Counted from the stretch's first letter, positions 22,356 to 34,244 are shown. The stretch: 64,000 nucleotides of DNA from Coptis chinensis (GCA_015680905.1 CM027378.1:59235501-59299500); one strand, 5' to 3'. Notes: generated by a model not told the origin, from the sequence alone. Made by a program: numbers and translations.

Positions 22356-23879
22356 GTCACATACAATGGCTTGTACGTGTGTGGCCTAAAATGAGTTGGC
22401 ATTTGAATGGAAGATGCACATCTACACAAATTGGAGGTGGAAAAAAATAACAGTAAACTATCAGAACCACAATATAACCTGTTTTTAGAAGTGACGTAGA
22501 CTGAACTCAAGCAACTAAGAATCCTACAGGCTAGAGTCCAATCCTGATCAAAACGTAAATAATTAAAATGTGTATTATAAAACTTCAATTCTATCAAGTG
22601 TAATGGATCAATAACATCAACAAATAAGCGAAATGTAATTCCATTTTCTACTATACATCAAGAGAACACTTTGACTATTTGGTAAACTTATAAGAGCAAA
22701 AAGACAAATATTCTATAACAAATCATACGAAGCCGGTCCTATTATTGTAAAAGATAATCTGTTTAACGAAATGGTTGCAATTAAATAATTTAGAGCATGT
22801 CAAATAAACATAAGAAGCAATGTTAAAAATCAGACCAGATGCATGTTTTGTCGTTTAGTTATGGGCATGTTGCTTCTGAGTAGCATGAGCTTGGTATTCT
22901 TGTGCAGCAGCACGTGCCATAGGAACTTGACTTAAAGCCCTCATAGTACCTGAGAAGTTCCAAACTTTAGCATAGAAGACCAAAAATGTTCTCACAGCTA
23001 ACACAAAAATAATTTTAGACTAACCATTTACCCATTTACTTACAGACAATGATTATAATTATAGATAACATCAACACTGTAAGACTGACTGTGAATATCT
23101 ACGTATGATTCTTGAGAGTGGACACTTTACACACCAAGATCAGCAACTACTGAGGAATACTGATGTTTATAATCAACTTTTTTCCTGGAAATTAAATTCA
23201 ACAATTAAATTAACATACTAGAAAAATTGTCAACAAGTGGAGTGACTAATATACATCTACTGAGAACCAAAGGACAAGGAATACCGATCAAGCCCCAAAA
23301 CTCCAGGTCAACATCTTCGTGCTTCTGTAGACGGCTTATGCTGAGTTGTATCAGTGTAAGTTTCACCCCTTAGTTTCTTTTAACTCTTTTTCAGCCTCTA
23401 TTATTCAATCACAACAGATAAGAATGCAATTATTTGACATGTACAACTAACGGATAACAACAATCTGACTACAAAACAAAGGAAAACTTACTGTCTTGCG
23501 TTACAAAAGCCCCAAAGAATTCCTCTGGGTCTTTCAATTCATACCTTCTCCATCCAAATATAAAATTCTAGAGAGAAATATGTTTATGACGATAAAATTC
23601 TAGAGAGAAAGTGAAGAAATGGAAACCTTTGCGCAAACAATATTAATTGAGAGGGGAATTGAAGTTCTGAGAAGAGAATGAGGAACCTGAAATGGCGACA
23701 AATCGGCTGTCTTAGTGGTTAAACCGTGAGAGTCATGAGTGAAAATGAATGAGAGGATGAAGTGTAGTTTAAGAACAAACTGATTATCTTTGTGGGCTTA
23801 TGGGCCATAGTGTTGTGTTCCGAATTAGTTTTTTTAGTGGAGTTGTGGGCGTGCGCTGGACCAAAACTAGTTGGGTCAA
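22356..23879. other. CACTA-1 interior, no gene recognised
   Basis: AT-rich. On the minus strand around 22960-22850 a short frame reads RALSQVPMARAAAQEYQAHA then TQKQ, which looks like a real exon fragment, but I cannot name its source. A 25-bp near repeat (ATAAAATTCTAGAGAGAAA) occurs at about 23560 and 23590. Confidence 0.35.
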
Positions 23880-24133
23880 ATAGATGGTCAAACGGTCACT
23901 TGAGTGTCGGATAATATGTAACTATTTTAGTGAAATAGTGACAAATAGTTCTCCACACATATACGCCTTCTTTAGAAAAAAAAAACCATTTGTGACCGTT
24001 TTGAAAATGCACGTCACAAAAAACTTTTTAAAACAGTCACAAAAACCATTTTCTGCCATTTGTGACCGTTCCGAACAGAACAGTCACAAATAACATTTTA
24101 AAATAGTCACAAAAAACCTTTTTTCTACTAGTG
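23880..24133 (-). repeat. CACTA-1 right terminus and subterminal repeats
   Basis: Repeated GTCACAAA, TTTGTGACCGTT and CAGTCACAAA units (for example ATTTGTGACCGTTTTG at about 23988 and ATTTGTGACCGTTCCG at about 24058) ending TTTTTTCTACTAGTG, the inverted counterpart of the left tip. Confidence 0.75.
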
Positions 24134-24282
24134 AAAGATAGTAAATTAAATATATTGAGGGGAGGGGGGGGGGGGATTCTAAAATCTCTTGTAGTATCTG
24201 CAAGAATTATACAGGACTCAGGTCTATCGTTTAAAGCCTTATAAAAATCAGAGAGGGGCCTCTATGCTATTTCCTCACCCAT
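24134..24282 (-). pseudogene. R2 gag N-terminus
   Basis: On the minus strand an ATG at 24282-24280 opens MGEEIA, a stop, then RPLSDFYKALNDRPESCIIL and ADTTRDFRIPPPPP, ending at the CACTA-1 insertion. Reading on beyond CACTA-1 at 17212 gives the gag core in the same strand. A run of 12 or more C residues (minus strand) at about 24164-24176 lies in the proline stretch and probably shifts the frame. Confidence 0.5.
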
Positions 24283-25130
24283 TGTTACAAATGTAGTTTT
24301 GGGGTGGGTGTAGGTGGCGTGTGTGTGGGGATGTGTGAATTTCTAGATAGGCGATTATTTTTGCTTATACAATAAACTAATATGGTAGGTTTATGCATAC
24401 CAGATCTTAATCTCATGCAAGTTTTAAGTCTAATATGCAATTCCGAATGAGCATGCAAAAATAGCCTGATTATTACTAGAAATAGAATCTTCTTACAGTA
24501 GATTCGAGGATATAGAGAGGTGTTATCTGGAACGTCCTTGCTACGCATATAAATAGTGTCTTCAACAACCTTGAAGCATGTCTAATGTTACTTGAACAAT
24601 TATACGAGTACTGGTCCGGATACACGGTGTGGATTGTGAAGTCATGTTAAAAAGATTAACCTTATTAGTTTTAAAAAATTTAAGAATTAGGAAAAGGCTT
24701 TTTACTATGGGCTTTGTGTTGGGCCTGGATATCAGGCTTGTGAAATGGGCTTGGTAGTGGGTGAGTTTACTAATTTAACTATGATTAATTAATTAATTTT
24801 TTGGTATTTTTCTATCAAACCAATGGCTAGGTCACTTAGGAATTTGAGGGAGGTTGTCCGTGCGTGCACGTTCCTTAATTAAAGAACCCCAAATTCTGTC
24901 AGTTTTCTAGACACCGTTTAGAATGAAGAAAAATAATTTTTAAAATTTTGTAATTTTTAGCATACAAGTACTGTACTGTACTCTTGAGATAATTTTGGAA
25001 ATAATATTAAAAATATTGAATTACTGTATTTAACCTAGGGCGCGTGCGCGCTTAGCAACAAGGTAATGTGGGCTCGTGGCGCGTTTGATATGTGGAAGGC
25101 GGGTTGCGCTCAGTGTAGGCAATTTTAGGG
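24283..25130 (-). other. R2 5' untranslated leader, left part
   Basis: No ORF. It lies between the gag start and the R3 insertion. It contains a GC-rich patch at 25039-25110 (GGGCGCGTGCGCGCTTAGC) in otherwise AT-rich sequence. Confidence 0.5.
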
Positions 25131-25135
25131 TGCGC
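25131..25135 (+). other. R3 target site duplication, left copy
   Basis: TGCGC directly left of the R3 terminus at 25136; the same 5-mer follows the other terminus at 34240-34244. Five bases is the standard length for LTR retrotransposons. Confidence 0.8.
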
Positions 25136-26619
25136 TGATAACCATAAAAAGATAGTCCTACTCACAAATAGAGCGATAAAACTCTAAATAAAAGTAAAAC
25201 TATAAACAGTTTCTTATACTAGACTTATCAAAGATATTTATTTTCTACTCTCGAATCTATTGACGTAGAGTTGGAATAGAAGATTCGTTCCACTCCTAGT
25301 CCTTTAGCATTAAAGTTTTCTACAATTGATGATCTATCCAAGGTCAATGAGAGATTTACGAAGGGAATTTATACTACGCTGTGAATTCAAATAACAAGAG
25401 ACAAATAACGGAATGACAGAATGCTAAGAGTTGAATCTAGATAAAGAATTAGGGGAATTTGATTCTACCTTGAATCCAACTTAATAAACTAGCATAGATT
25501 TGTTGTAAACCAATTCTTACGTTCTTACGGTAAGAATTAGTCGTTCTAATCCCTAATTATACATGACATTTCTACCAATTCATAACTAGCATGTGAAGTC
25601 GTTCACCCATTCTCATGGCGAATCAACGACCTTCTAGAGTGGAATAGATTCTTACAACGATTCTATACTACACAATCAAGTTTTCATCAAACCCCTTTAA
25701 TGGAGGTTTAGCCTTGATTCATCAAACTATCATTTCCAATTGAATTAAAACTAGACATAATATAAAGATTTGAACTTTACTAATTTAACTACTCAATAAT
25801 TCAATTCGAAATTAAACAACTAAGGAATGAATAACAACTAAGAATTGAAATGAGATCTAAACAAATGTAAATGACAAAATCGAAATGATCAAGAATAAAC
25901 TATTTTATTTATCTAATGAAGGATAATGATTCAAATAATTAATCTAAAACAAGGAATGAAACCAATTAATTAACTAATTCTAATTCAAAAACTAGATCTA
26001 CAAGCTATTCTAATGGCCACTTTCTATTCTAAGCTATCTAACTATATCTTTCTTAAGAGCTAAGTCTTGTTTTATGTAAATGAGGAGACCAGATCCACAA
26101 TTTCGTGCATGGGCTGAGGAGCCATGTTTTGGGCCGGAAAATCGATCCCAAAGCTCAATTTCTTTAGTCCACAGAGCCCGTTTCAGTTGGCTTTGACTTC
26201 AGTAGACTTTTTGTCCACTTTTGCTCCTCTGATTGGGTCAAGGCTTGGACCATTGGAAAGCTTTTTCCGAGCTGGTCGTTTTGATGTAAGGTAGGCCTAA
26301 CTCTGAGGCCTGATTCCAAAGATATGGTCTTCGGAAGTTCTGCTGACTTGTGCACTGTTTCTGCCCATGTTGACTTTTCAGCACTGGGCTTTATAAATGC
26401 TTTGTCTCCTTAAATCTTGGCCTTTATCACAGAACTTCTTAGCAATCATCCTTTTGCTCCTTTATATCGCCAAAGTGGCACATTTTTGCACATAATTGAG
26501 TTCCATGCCTGAAATACATAAAAGCACGTAATTAGCATTAACTCTTATTTATTACTCGCATAATTGGTCTAAAAGTAGTATTATTAAGGGGTTAAAACTA
26601 CAGTTTTGAGCTCTTATCA
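25136..26619 (-). repeat. R3 3' LTR
   Basis: 1484 bp. On the minus strand it starts TGATAAGAGCTCAAAACTG and ends TTTTTATGGTTATCA. It is nearly collinear with 32740-34239. Where R1 has a TATA box within TTATATAAAG, this LTR reads TTTACATAAAAC at about 26072-26083, so the promoter is altered. Confidence 0.9.
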
Positions 26620-26665
26620 AACCACCCCCAAACAGCATTTTGCTTGTCCTCAAGCAAATATGAGA
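26620..26665 (-). other. R3 polypurine tract region
   Basis: On the minus strand CTTGAGGACAAGCAAAAT is followed by GCTGTTTGGGGGTGGTT and then the LTR start TGATAAGAGC. It defines this as the 3' end of the R3 interior. Confidence 0.75.
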
Positions 26666-28431
26666 AATTAGCATAAGTGACCAAAAATGGAATTCTAACT
26701 AATCTCGTGTCGCCGAGTGCGATTGCATTGACCATATGCAACAAGACCTTAAACCACTAGGAATTCCCTAATGGACGAGTTATAGCCTCGTGAGAGTTTT
26801 CCAGTGAAGGTACTCACAAACTTCATCTATACTACAATGACTCAGAAATAACTATTGTTTCCTTATCTATGTCTCAATTATCTATACATCTCACTAGTAA
26901 TGAATACAGAATAATCAAGTCGAAACCTAAGCTAATATATGCATAATAATCTATCATCTACAAATAAACATATATACAATGAGTAATATTATGAGATGAA
27001 CTAGCAGGTCCGTTTATGAAAACTCGGAATAGCGTCCTTAAGTAGGTCCTCACATAAATGTTAAGACAAAAACCACTTTCGATTTTCAGCTCAAGTTTAG
27101 CTACTCGATTGTGCGCCAGTTGGCACACTTTACCTTACAATCTCTATGACACACAAGGATGCCGAAGTCGATCAAACACATCTGCCACTTACTATCACAC
27201 TAACCTATTCCTAATTGAGCTAGAGGTTTTTATTAGGTGTTGCGGGGATTAGGAGATGGTTTAAGAAGGAATGAAATAGATATTCAAAAAGGAGAAGTCT
27301 GAGATAATAGAGTCTTCATTTTATGTAACTAGAGAAGACCTTGTTCCTTACTTTTGCTTCTACACTTTGTTTCCATCCTTAGCCATATTTTTCTTTTATT
27401 TGGGTTTTGACTCCTTTGATTATATTTTTTTTTGGAGTTCTAACTCTTTATTTTATTTTATTTTCTTTATTTATTTATTTGTATGGAAACTTCCTTTTCT
27501 TATCTGAAGCAACTAACGAATTCTTGATTTCAAAGGTTCTTCTCTTTTCTATTCTTCATCTGTATTCTCAGATTTATTCAAAGAATTGGGTAGGTTGATT
27601 TTTTATTTTGTTTTGTCTTGTAACAGGGTCAAGGATTTGCGGTTTATGAAAGGCTCAAAAAAGGCTGAGAGGGGTGACTAGCGGAAAATAATTCATAGGT
27701 TTGAATTTCTGGCTATATCGATCCAAAGAGGGCCTAAATTCTCGCTTAGGATATGGTATAGTAATCAAACAAGTGGACGTGTGATTTCTCTATCCGGATT
27801 TTATTTCTCCCTTGTGTCATTTCTCAAATGTTCACTCATATAAGGCTTTAAGCTATATTCTCATAGGATTTGTAGAATAAGTACTCTAGCCTAGATTTCA
27901 GAAACTTACTGCCAACAATCATAGATACTCATATAACATATTTATATATATATGCAAAGATTATTACCTACATATTAACCTAAGTTTCTAAAAACTATTA
28001 TAATGCAAAAGCTACGTGAGACTTCTAGATTATTGAGAGCATAGAGAAAGAAAACAATACCAATATTCCTAAGTGTATAACATACTTTTTATTTATATTT
28101 TTAAATTTTTTGAATTTTTTAGCTAGAAAACAAGTGCATTTTATACATATCTATATCCTAATAGATGCCTTAATTACACGTGTTTCTATGCCCCCCAAAA
28201 CAAGAAGCATGCTTTGTCCTCAAAGTATTTTAAATAAAGAGGGTAGGAAAATACCATTGAAACGAGTGAAATTCCATAACATCTGCAAAACAAGGTTATA
28301 ACATACTAATATAGAAAAGAAAACTGATGCAACTCTATAAGAGTTCCACCCGTAATGGGGTTAATGAGAAACAAATTTGCTTGGGACATAAGCAGACACT
28401 AACTGAAACTAACACTTACCTGCACTCTCGT
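26666..28431 (-). other. R3 3' non-coding interior
   Basis: 1.8 kb without a supported gene. It shares long blocks with R1 (inverted, 4125-5380) and R2 (12480-12960). The conserved 3' interior of this family is therefore non-coding but retained in three elements, which suggests a cis role such as packaging or priming. Confidence 0.6.
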
Positions 28432-29476
28432 TTAATCATTTTCGTCCTCATCCTTAATGAAGAAATGAGGTTCCTTCGCATCCTGCCATGCCATGGTGAT
28501 TTGCCAGGCTTCATGCCACTTATCGTCTATTATAGCTAACCTGTCAAGCGCCACTTGGTCGGATGGGGTGTAAGGCGCAACCTGATGAGGTTGTATCCTC
28601 CACCCTTGCCAAGTCATTGCACGGAACGATCGTATAATACAATTGGTGGGTCTCACAATGTCGACCCCAACCCAATCCATGAAACGGCACAAAAAATAGG
28701 AAAGAAACATAGCATTATACGACAAATTAAACAGGCATAAGAAGGTACTCATGCCTCTTGGCATGGGCACGGGCTAAACTAGACATTAAGGTGTGGAGAA
28801 TATCATAGAGTGTACGTCCCCCAGCTAAAGCAAGGAAAATATCACAAGTTTCATCATTCACAGAAGAATAACGCCATTCCCCTCTAATGTTTAACATAAT
28901 CCAAAACATAACAGTGCCCACGTTCATAGACAGGCTACCAAGGGTGACATTATAATCCCCTTGGTCCTATATCCTAAAGATTCCTACCCCGTAATGCTCA
29001 TGCAAATCATCATAGTTATACATGTACATATTATCTACCAAATAGGCCCATGAATCTTGTATTTCGGCTGGCATAGCAAGTCCAAGCACAAAAGCTATCA
29101 AGAACTTGGAAATTTCCATTGGTTCATCCCCGATGGTGATGGAGAACACTTGTTCTCCATCTGGTCTATCAAAGAACTTACAATTATCATAAAAATAAGA
29201 TGTAAGTACGGGAGAATAAAGTTCATCAGAACTTACTAATAGTGGCTCCCATCCTGCTAGAATGATTACTTCGCGAAACCACGCACCATAGGTGTCACTT
29301 TGGAATAAGTCTTCAAAAGACTGTTCCGGTATGATACGAGGGAAAGTCATCCCCAATAAACTTGCTAGAATAGCTGTGAAGGATCCTGGAACAATCCTCG
29401 GAAAACTGGAAATTTTTGGTGCCCACAGCCTGGGATGGGCGCGGGTTGCGCTCTGTTGAATTTCGAGTTCGTGCAC
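28432..29476 (-). pseudogene. R3 ORF B, unknown element-encoded protein
   Basis: About 345 codons. 29476-28967 encodes MHELEIQQSATRAHPRLWAP... and continues, after a single in-frame TAG, in the same frame from 28927 to 28727; a frameshift then joins 28770-28432. Visible blocks: FPRIIPEQSFEDLFQSDTYG, WFREVIILAGWEPLL, EVIIL..EPMEISKFLIAFVLGL, RGEWRYSSVNDE and ARAHAKRHEYLLMP. The pattern (DEPMEISKFLIAFVLGL, SWAYLVDNMY) recalls the ORF1-type proteins of Athila elements and 'putative plant transposon protein' families, which also lack known enzymatic motifs. Function unknown. Confidence 0.55.
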
Positions 29477-29700
29477 TTGGGGTCGCGAGGGCGCTCACAC
29501 TTTTAGCTGGGATGGGCACGGGTTCGCTCGGATGAAAACTGGAATTCAGTGTTTTGAATTTGGTGGCTCAAGTTTGGGCTGGAGAGGGCGCAGGTCGCGT
29601 TCAGGGTAGAATTTCTCTGACATGGCTTAGAGGTAGGTGGCGGCATTTCCATTGGGCCCAGAATTCGCTTCGGGGAGCTGTTAGGCCGAAGTGCGAAGGA
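29380..29700 (-). other. GC-rich repeats at the start of R3 ORF B
   Basis: Locally GC-rich in an AT-rich element: GGGATGGGCGCGGGTTGCGC at about 29431, GATGGGCACGGGTTCGC at about 29511 and GGAGAGGGCGCAGGTCGCG at about 29581 look like three degenerate copies of one unit, spaced 70-80 bp. Similar text occurs at 25100-25135 and 32580-32625. Confidence 0.5.
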
Positions 29701-30219
29701 AAAATAAGGTAAAGTGGGAATGAAACATGAGAGATGAATGTGAGATGTAGTTGGGGTTGTGAGTGTAGAATAAATGCAATTTTTATAGGATTTAAGTTGC
29801 TAAAACGAATCAGGAAGTTACCAAAAAGTTTTAAGGCAATTGCCGGAAACAAAAAATTTTCAAAATCGAAAACGGAAACAACCCATATTCTCTATTTCAA
29901 AACAAACCTAATATCTTTTAAGTTGAATTTAGGATAGAAACTGCCTAACTCATCGAGATTTCATCCTACCACAATATCTATTTATAGCAATATTCTCAAC
30001 CCTCACTCCAAAACAACTTCTTAAAATAGATGATCATATAATGAATTATGCTAGGCTAAATAATACCACCCCCAAACAATTCGGGAAGGTGGGATTAATG
30101 ATAAAAACAACGCATAATTCGAAATGAACCAAAGTATATTAAAATTCAAATTCAAATACAATTAACTACCGAATTTAAATTTAACTACTGAATTTAACAG
30201 CTTAACATCCAATCTACTA

Positions 30220-30248
30220 AAAAATAATAATAATAATAATAATAATAA
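30220..30248. repeat. (TAA)n microsatellite
   Basis: Eight or more AAT units within the R3 non-coding interval 29860-30698, which otherwise has no gene and is marked by CACCCCCAAACAA motifs near 30064 and 30351. Confidence 0.8.
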
Positions 30249-30698
30249 AAACAACATCAAACTAACAAACAACAAGAAATCTAGCTACGAGATGAGGAAG
30301 GGATAAGAATAGGAAGTTGAGTGATCAAGAATGGAAAAACCAAACACCCCTCCCCCAAACAAATTTTATAGAACAGAGTTTAGATTTTTTTTTTTTTTTT
30401 AAAACATGGGTCTTTTAAAATCAGATTCCCCTAAACTTAATATGGGGTCGTTTTAAGTCAGATTCCCCTAGACTGTGCACACCCCTAAACAAGCAAGAAA
30501 CTGGGATGACACAAAATAGATGATGCGTGGTCAACTATAAACTAATAGTTGAAAGAGTTGGGGGTCTAGCCATAAAAACATGATACTAAATGCACCTCCA
30601 AACAGAATGAAATTGTATAATTGGAAGAAATCATGTAAAAGAATGAAAGAAAACTTATGCAATCCATCAAAGAACATATGCAAACCATCATGTTGTAG

Positions 30699-32093
30699 CT
30701 ACATTAAAAAGTTGGAATGACCCAAAAGATGAATTAGCGATACTTTAGGTGAGAAAGTAATGAAGTATGGATCCTGATGTCTTTCATGAGGCTCAGATGA
30801 GGAAAAATAGGACAAAGTAGGTTTCTCACTACACTCGGTCAAAGCTTGGCTCTCAACTACATGAATGGTGTACTCATGGGATTGTGTGCTAGGCAAACAC
30901 TCTTCGCCGTGAGGGTTGAAAAAATTATAGAGTGTCTCTGAGGCAATAGGCTCAAGTGCAAATTCGAGGTTCCTCTGAAATAGTGGGTGAATTGATGGTT
31001 TAGTTATGATAGATGGATGGATTTTAGGAGCTGGTAACTCAGGTGGATGGTGGGTGGTTGGTGGTTCATCAGTTGGTGGATCCTCACATGCTCTTAAGAA
31101 ATCATTGAAGTCTTCATCTAGCTTAGTTGAATCCATAAAGTTGTGGTTCGTGGCTTTATCTGTAAGAATTTCATTTATGTTTTCCATTGTTATTTCCTCA
31201 GCTACCAAACTAAATTTAGATTCACATTGCTCTAAAGATGTTACTTCCTTTAATTCCTACACATTACCTTGTTCATGCCTTATATTAGAATTGTTGATTT
31301 CTATTTCCTCACTCTCGTCCTCTAAAACAATATAAGTTTCCTCAATAGCATCATGGTCATCCGAAACAAGTCCTATAGAGTCGTCTTCAAGAATTTTGTC
31401 ATCCAGGTTGTGTGTGGAGTTAATATAATGGTTAATGGGAGGGTCATGGAAAGGTAATGGTTCATCTTGTGTGTCGATCTCTGGCAAGGTTGAAAGTTTT
31501 GTGTTAGGTGAGGGGATCATGGAAATCATTTTGGCTAGATTTTGAAGCATAATTTGGGATTCTCCATTTTGTTCTCTAAATGTTTTTCCATTGTTGGCTA
31601 TTTGTTGGGAAATTTAGTCTGGGAAGGGTGGCGAGCTAGATGGGTGGGTGATTTCTGGCATGGTGGAAAGGTCTAGCGTAGGTGAAGTTAGCATCAATCT
31701 TGTCAGTTCTAGGTTCCGAAGTATTATTTTGTTTTGGGCCATTATTGTATCAAATGTTATTAGCAGAGGGGAAGCTTGGTGGTGCGGTTCTAGTTGGTAC
31801 GGTGTTTGATAGTCATAGTTATTGGCGTTTGAGTAACTCTGGTTGATTTCATACTGTGCTGGGTTAGGTTGACTCCATGTATAGTTTGGATGACTAGAAA
31901 ACTCTTGATTGTATTGGTTACTATGTAAATTTGAAAATTGAGGCTCATAATTATTAGTATATTCTATAGTAGGTCCAAACTCTTGGTATGATGGGCAATG
32001 AGAAGCCCAATGGTAAAGACTACCGCAGCATGAACATGGTGAAGGGTTTACATAATAATCACATGATTGTTCGTCTACATATTGATATGCCAT
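30699..32093 (-). pseudogene. R3 ORF A: zinc-knuckle protein with 'FLRAC' domain, two stops
   Basis: A single reading frame of 465 codons interrupted by only two in-frame stops (TAA at 31616-31614, TAG at 31259-31257). The N-terminus has a perfect C-x2-C-x4-H-x4-C zinc knuckle (CSCCGSLYHWASHC, residues about 19-32), then a Tyr/Asn/Gln-rich region, an acidic middle (LEDESEEIEIN) and the LDEDFNDFLRACEDPP block shared with R2, ending in a His/Pro/Ser-rich tail. The knuckle suggests a shortened Gag that binds element RNA. No protease core is present. The frame being otherwise continuous over 1.4 kb argues that it was under selection until recently. Confidence 0.7.
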
Positions 32094-32739
32094 ATTGGTT
32101 TTAAAAATATATTCTAGGACAATTAATATGTATACGAAACTCTAACTATACATTTCTAGATAGGCATGTGTGTTGACGTTTACGAAAAAGAAGCCTGATT
32201 ATACTAGAATTAAACTCCTCTAACGTATGAAGGAGGAGGTGGAAGAAGGAGTACTGAATGCCTCCTTGCTTCGCTTTGAATAACGTCTTTATATCGTGTT
32301 CGGTGTGTATAACAAGTTAGAACACGAAAACCTTGAAAGAAATGGAAGTTTGAAACAAACCCGTGGAAATTGGGCGGAGTTTCATTGAGATATTATGTAT
32401 TTCGAGAATAAGGCCTAGGGGGCAGTCAGTCACGCTTTAAGTCAATTTGGAGTTCGGTATGGTAGCGAGGTTACAGACTCGTAAAAAGTGGAATTCAGTG
32501 TGAAGTGGTGCGCTTCGTGTTTTGCCTTGGCGGTAGTCAGTCGCTTCACCCAAAAGATGGAAATTCAGCGTTTGAAGCGCGAGGGTGTGCTCCAATTTGG
32601 CTTGCCCATGGAGCGGATTGCGCTCCGAGTAATTTTTTCGAGGAAAATTTCAGTGCTGAAATAGACAACCGCAGTGAGAATCAAACAAGGGTGGGTGGGT
32701 TATGGGACTTTGGAAAATTAACAATTCTAAAGAAAACAA

Positions 32740-34239
32740 TGCTAAAGGCAACTAGATAGTCCTACTCACAAATAGAGCGATAAAACTCTAAACGAAAGTA
32801 AAACTATAAACTGTTTCTTATACTAGACTTATCAAAGATATTTGTTTTCTACTCTCGAATCTATTGACGTAGAGTTGGAATAGAAGATTTGTTCCACTCC
32901 TAGTCCTTTAGCATTAAAGTTTTCTACAATTGATGGTCTATCCAAGGTCAATGAGAGATTTATGAAGGGAATTTATACTACGATGTGAATTCAAATAACA
33001 AGATACAAATAACGGAATGACAGAATGCTAAGAGTTGAATCTAGATAAAGAATTAGGGGAATTTGATTCTACCTTGAATGCAACTTAATAAACTAGCGTA
33101 GATTTGTTGTAAACCAATTCTTACGTTCTTACGGTAAAAATTGGTCGTTCTAATCCCTAATTATACATGGCATTTATACCAATTCATAACTAGCATGTGA
33201 GGTCGTCCACCTATTCTCATGGCGAATCAGCGACCTTCTAGAGTGGAATAGATTCTTACAACGATTCTATACTACACAATCAAGTTTTCATCAAGGCTTC
33301 ATCAAACCCCTCTAATGGAGGTTTAACCTTGATTCATCAAACTATCATTTCCAATTGAATTAAAACTAGACATAATATAAAGATTTGAACTTTACTAATT
33401 TAACTACTCAAGAATTCAATTCGAAATTAAACAACTAAGAAATGAATAACAACTAAGAATTGAAATGAGATCTAAACAAATGTAAATGACAAAATCGAAA
33501 TGATCAAGAATAAACTATTTTATTTATCTAATGAAGGATAATAATTCAAATAATTAATCTAAAACAAGGAATGAAACCAATTAATTAACTAATTCCAATT
33601 CAAAAACTAGATCTGCAAGCTATTCTAATGGCTACTTTATATTCTAAGCTATCTAACTATATCTTTCTTTAGAACCAAGTCTTGTTTTATGTAAAGGAGG
33701 AGACCAGATCAACAATTTCGTGCATGGGCTGAGGAGCCATGTTTTGGGCCGGAAAATCGAGCCCAAAGCCCAATTTCTTTAGTCCACAGAGCCTGTTTCA
33801 GCTGGCTTTGACTTCAGCAGACTTTTTGTCCACTTTTGCTCTTCTGATTGGGTCAAGGCTTGGACCATTGGAAAGCTCTTTCCGAGCTAGTCGTTTTGAT
33901 ATAAGGTAGGCCCAACTCCTAGGCCTGAGTCAAAAGATATGGTCTTCGGAAGTTCTGCTGACTTGTGCACTGTTTCTGCCCGTGTTGACTTTTCAGCTTT
34001 TGACTGGGCTTTATAAAGGCTTTGTCTCCTTAAATCTTGGCCTTTATCACAGAACTTCTTAGCAACCATCCCTTTGCTCCTTTATATTGCCAAAGTGGCA
34101 CATTTCTGCACATAATTGAGTTCCATGCCTGAAATACATAAAAGCACGTAATTAGCATTAACTCTTATTTATTACTCGCATAATTGGTCTAAAAGTAGTA
34201 TTATTAAGGGGTTAAAACTACAGTTTTGGGCTCTTATCA
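32740..34239 (-). repeat. R3 5' LTR
   Basis: 1500 bp on the minus strand. It is 16 bp longer than the 3' LTR, accounted for by an 11-bp and a 5-bp local duplication (near 33293 and 33998). The last 14 or so bases at the interior side (TAGTTGCCTTTAGCA on the minus strand) do not match the 3' LTR end (TTTTATGGTTATCA), and no tRNA-complementary primer site follows. Confidence 0.88.
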
Positions 34240-34244
34240 TGCGC
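34240..34244 (+). other. R3 target site duplication, right copy
   Basis: TGCGC, matching 25131-25135. Confidence 0.8.

Larger units (their letters stand above)
17213..24133. mobile_element. CACTA-1: non-autonomous CACTA element with foreign cargo
   Basis: The left end CACTACAAGAAAAAAGG and the right end, read inverted, CACTAGTAGAAAAAAGG form short terminal inverted repeats. Both ends carry subterminal GTGACA/TGTCAC motifs (17240-17460 and 23880-24130), the usual binding-site arrays of CACTA elements. The insertion splits the gag gene of R2. The three flanking bases (ACA left, AAA right) are not a perfect duplication. No transposase was found. The interior holds an LTR-like start (18149), a stretch resembling organelle DNA (about 18880-22260) and a short repeat array. 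Confidence 0.75.
25136..34239 (-). mobile_element. R3: full-length non-autonomous LTR retrotransposon (no RT/integrase)
   Basis: A 9.1-kb element on the minus strand with two LTRs (5' 34239-32740, 3' 26619-25136), a 3' polypurine tract and a perfect TGCGC target duplication. The 6.1-kb interior encodes ORF A (32093-30699), with a zinc knuckle, and ORF B (29476-28432). It has no protease, RT, RNase H or integrase. The LTRs look nearly identical apart from two short duplications, suggesting a fairly recent insertion. It lies inside the leader of R2. The primer site expected next to the 5' LTR is missing. Mobilisation would need proteins of a related autonomous element. Confidence 0.88.
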
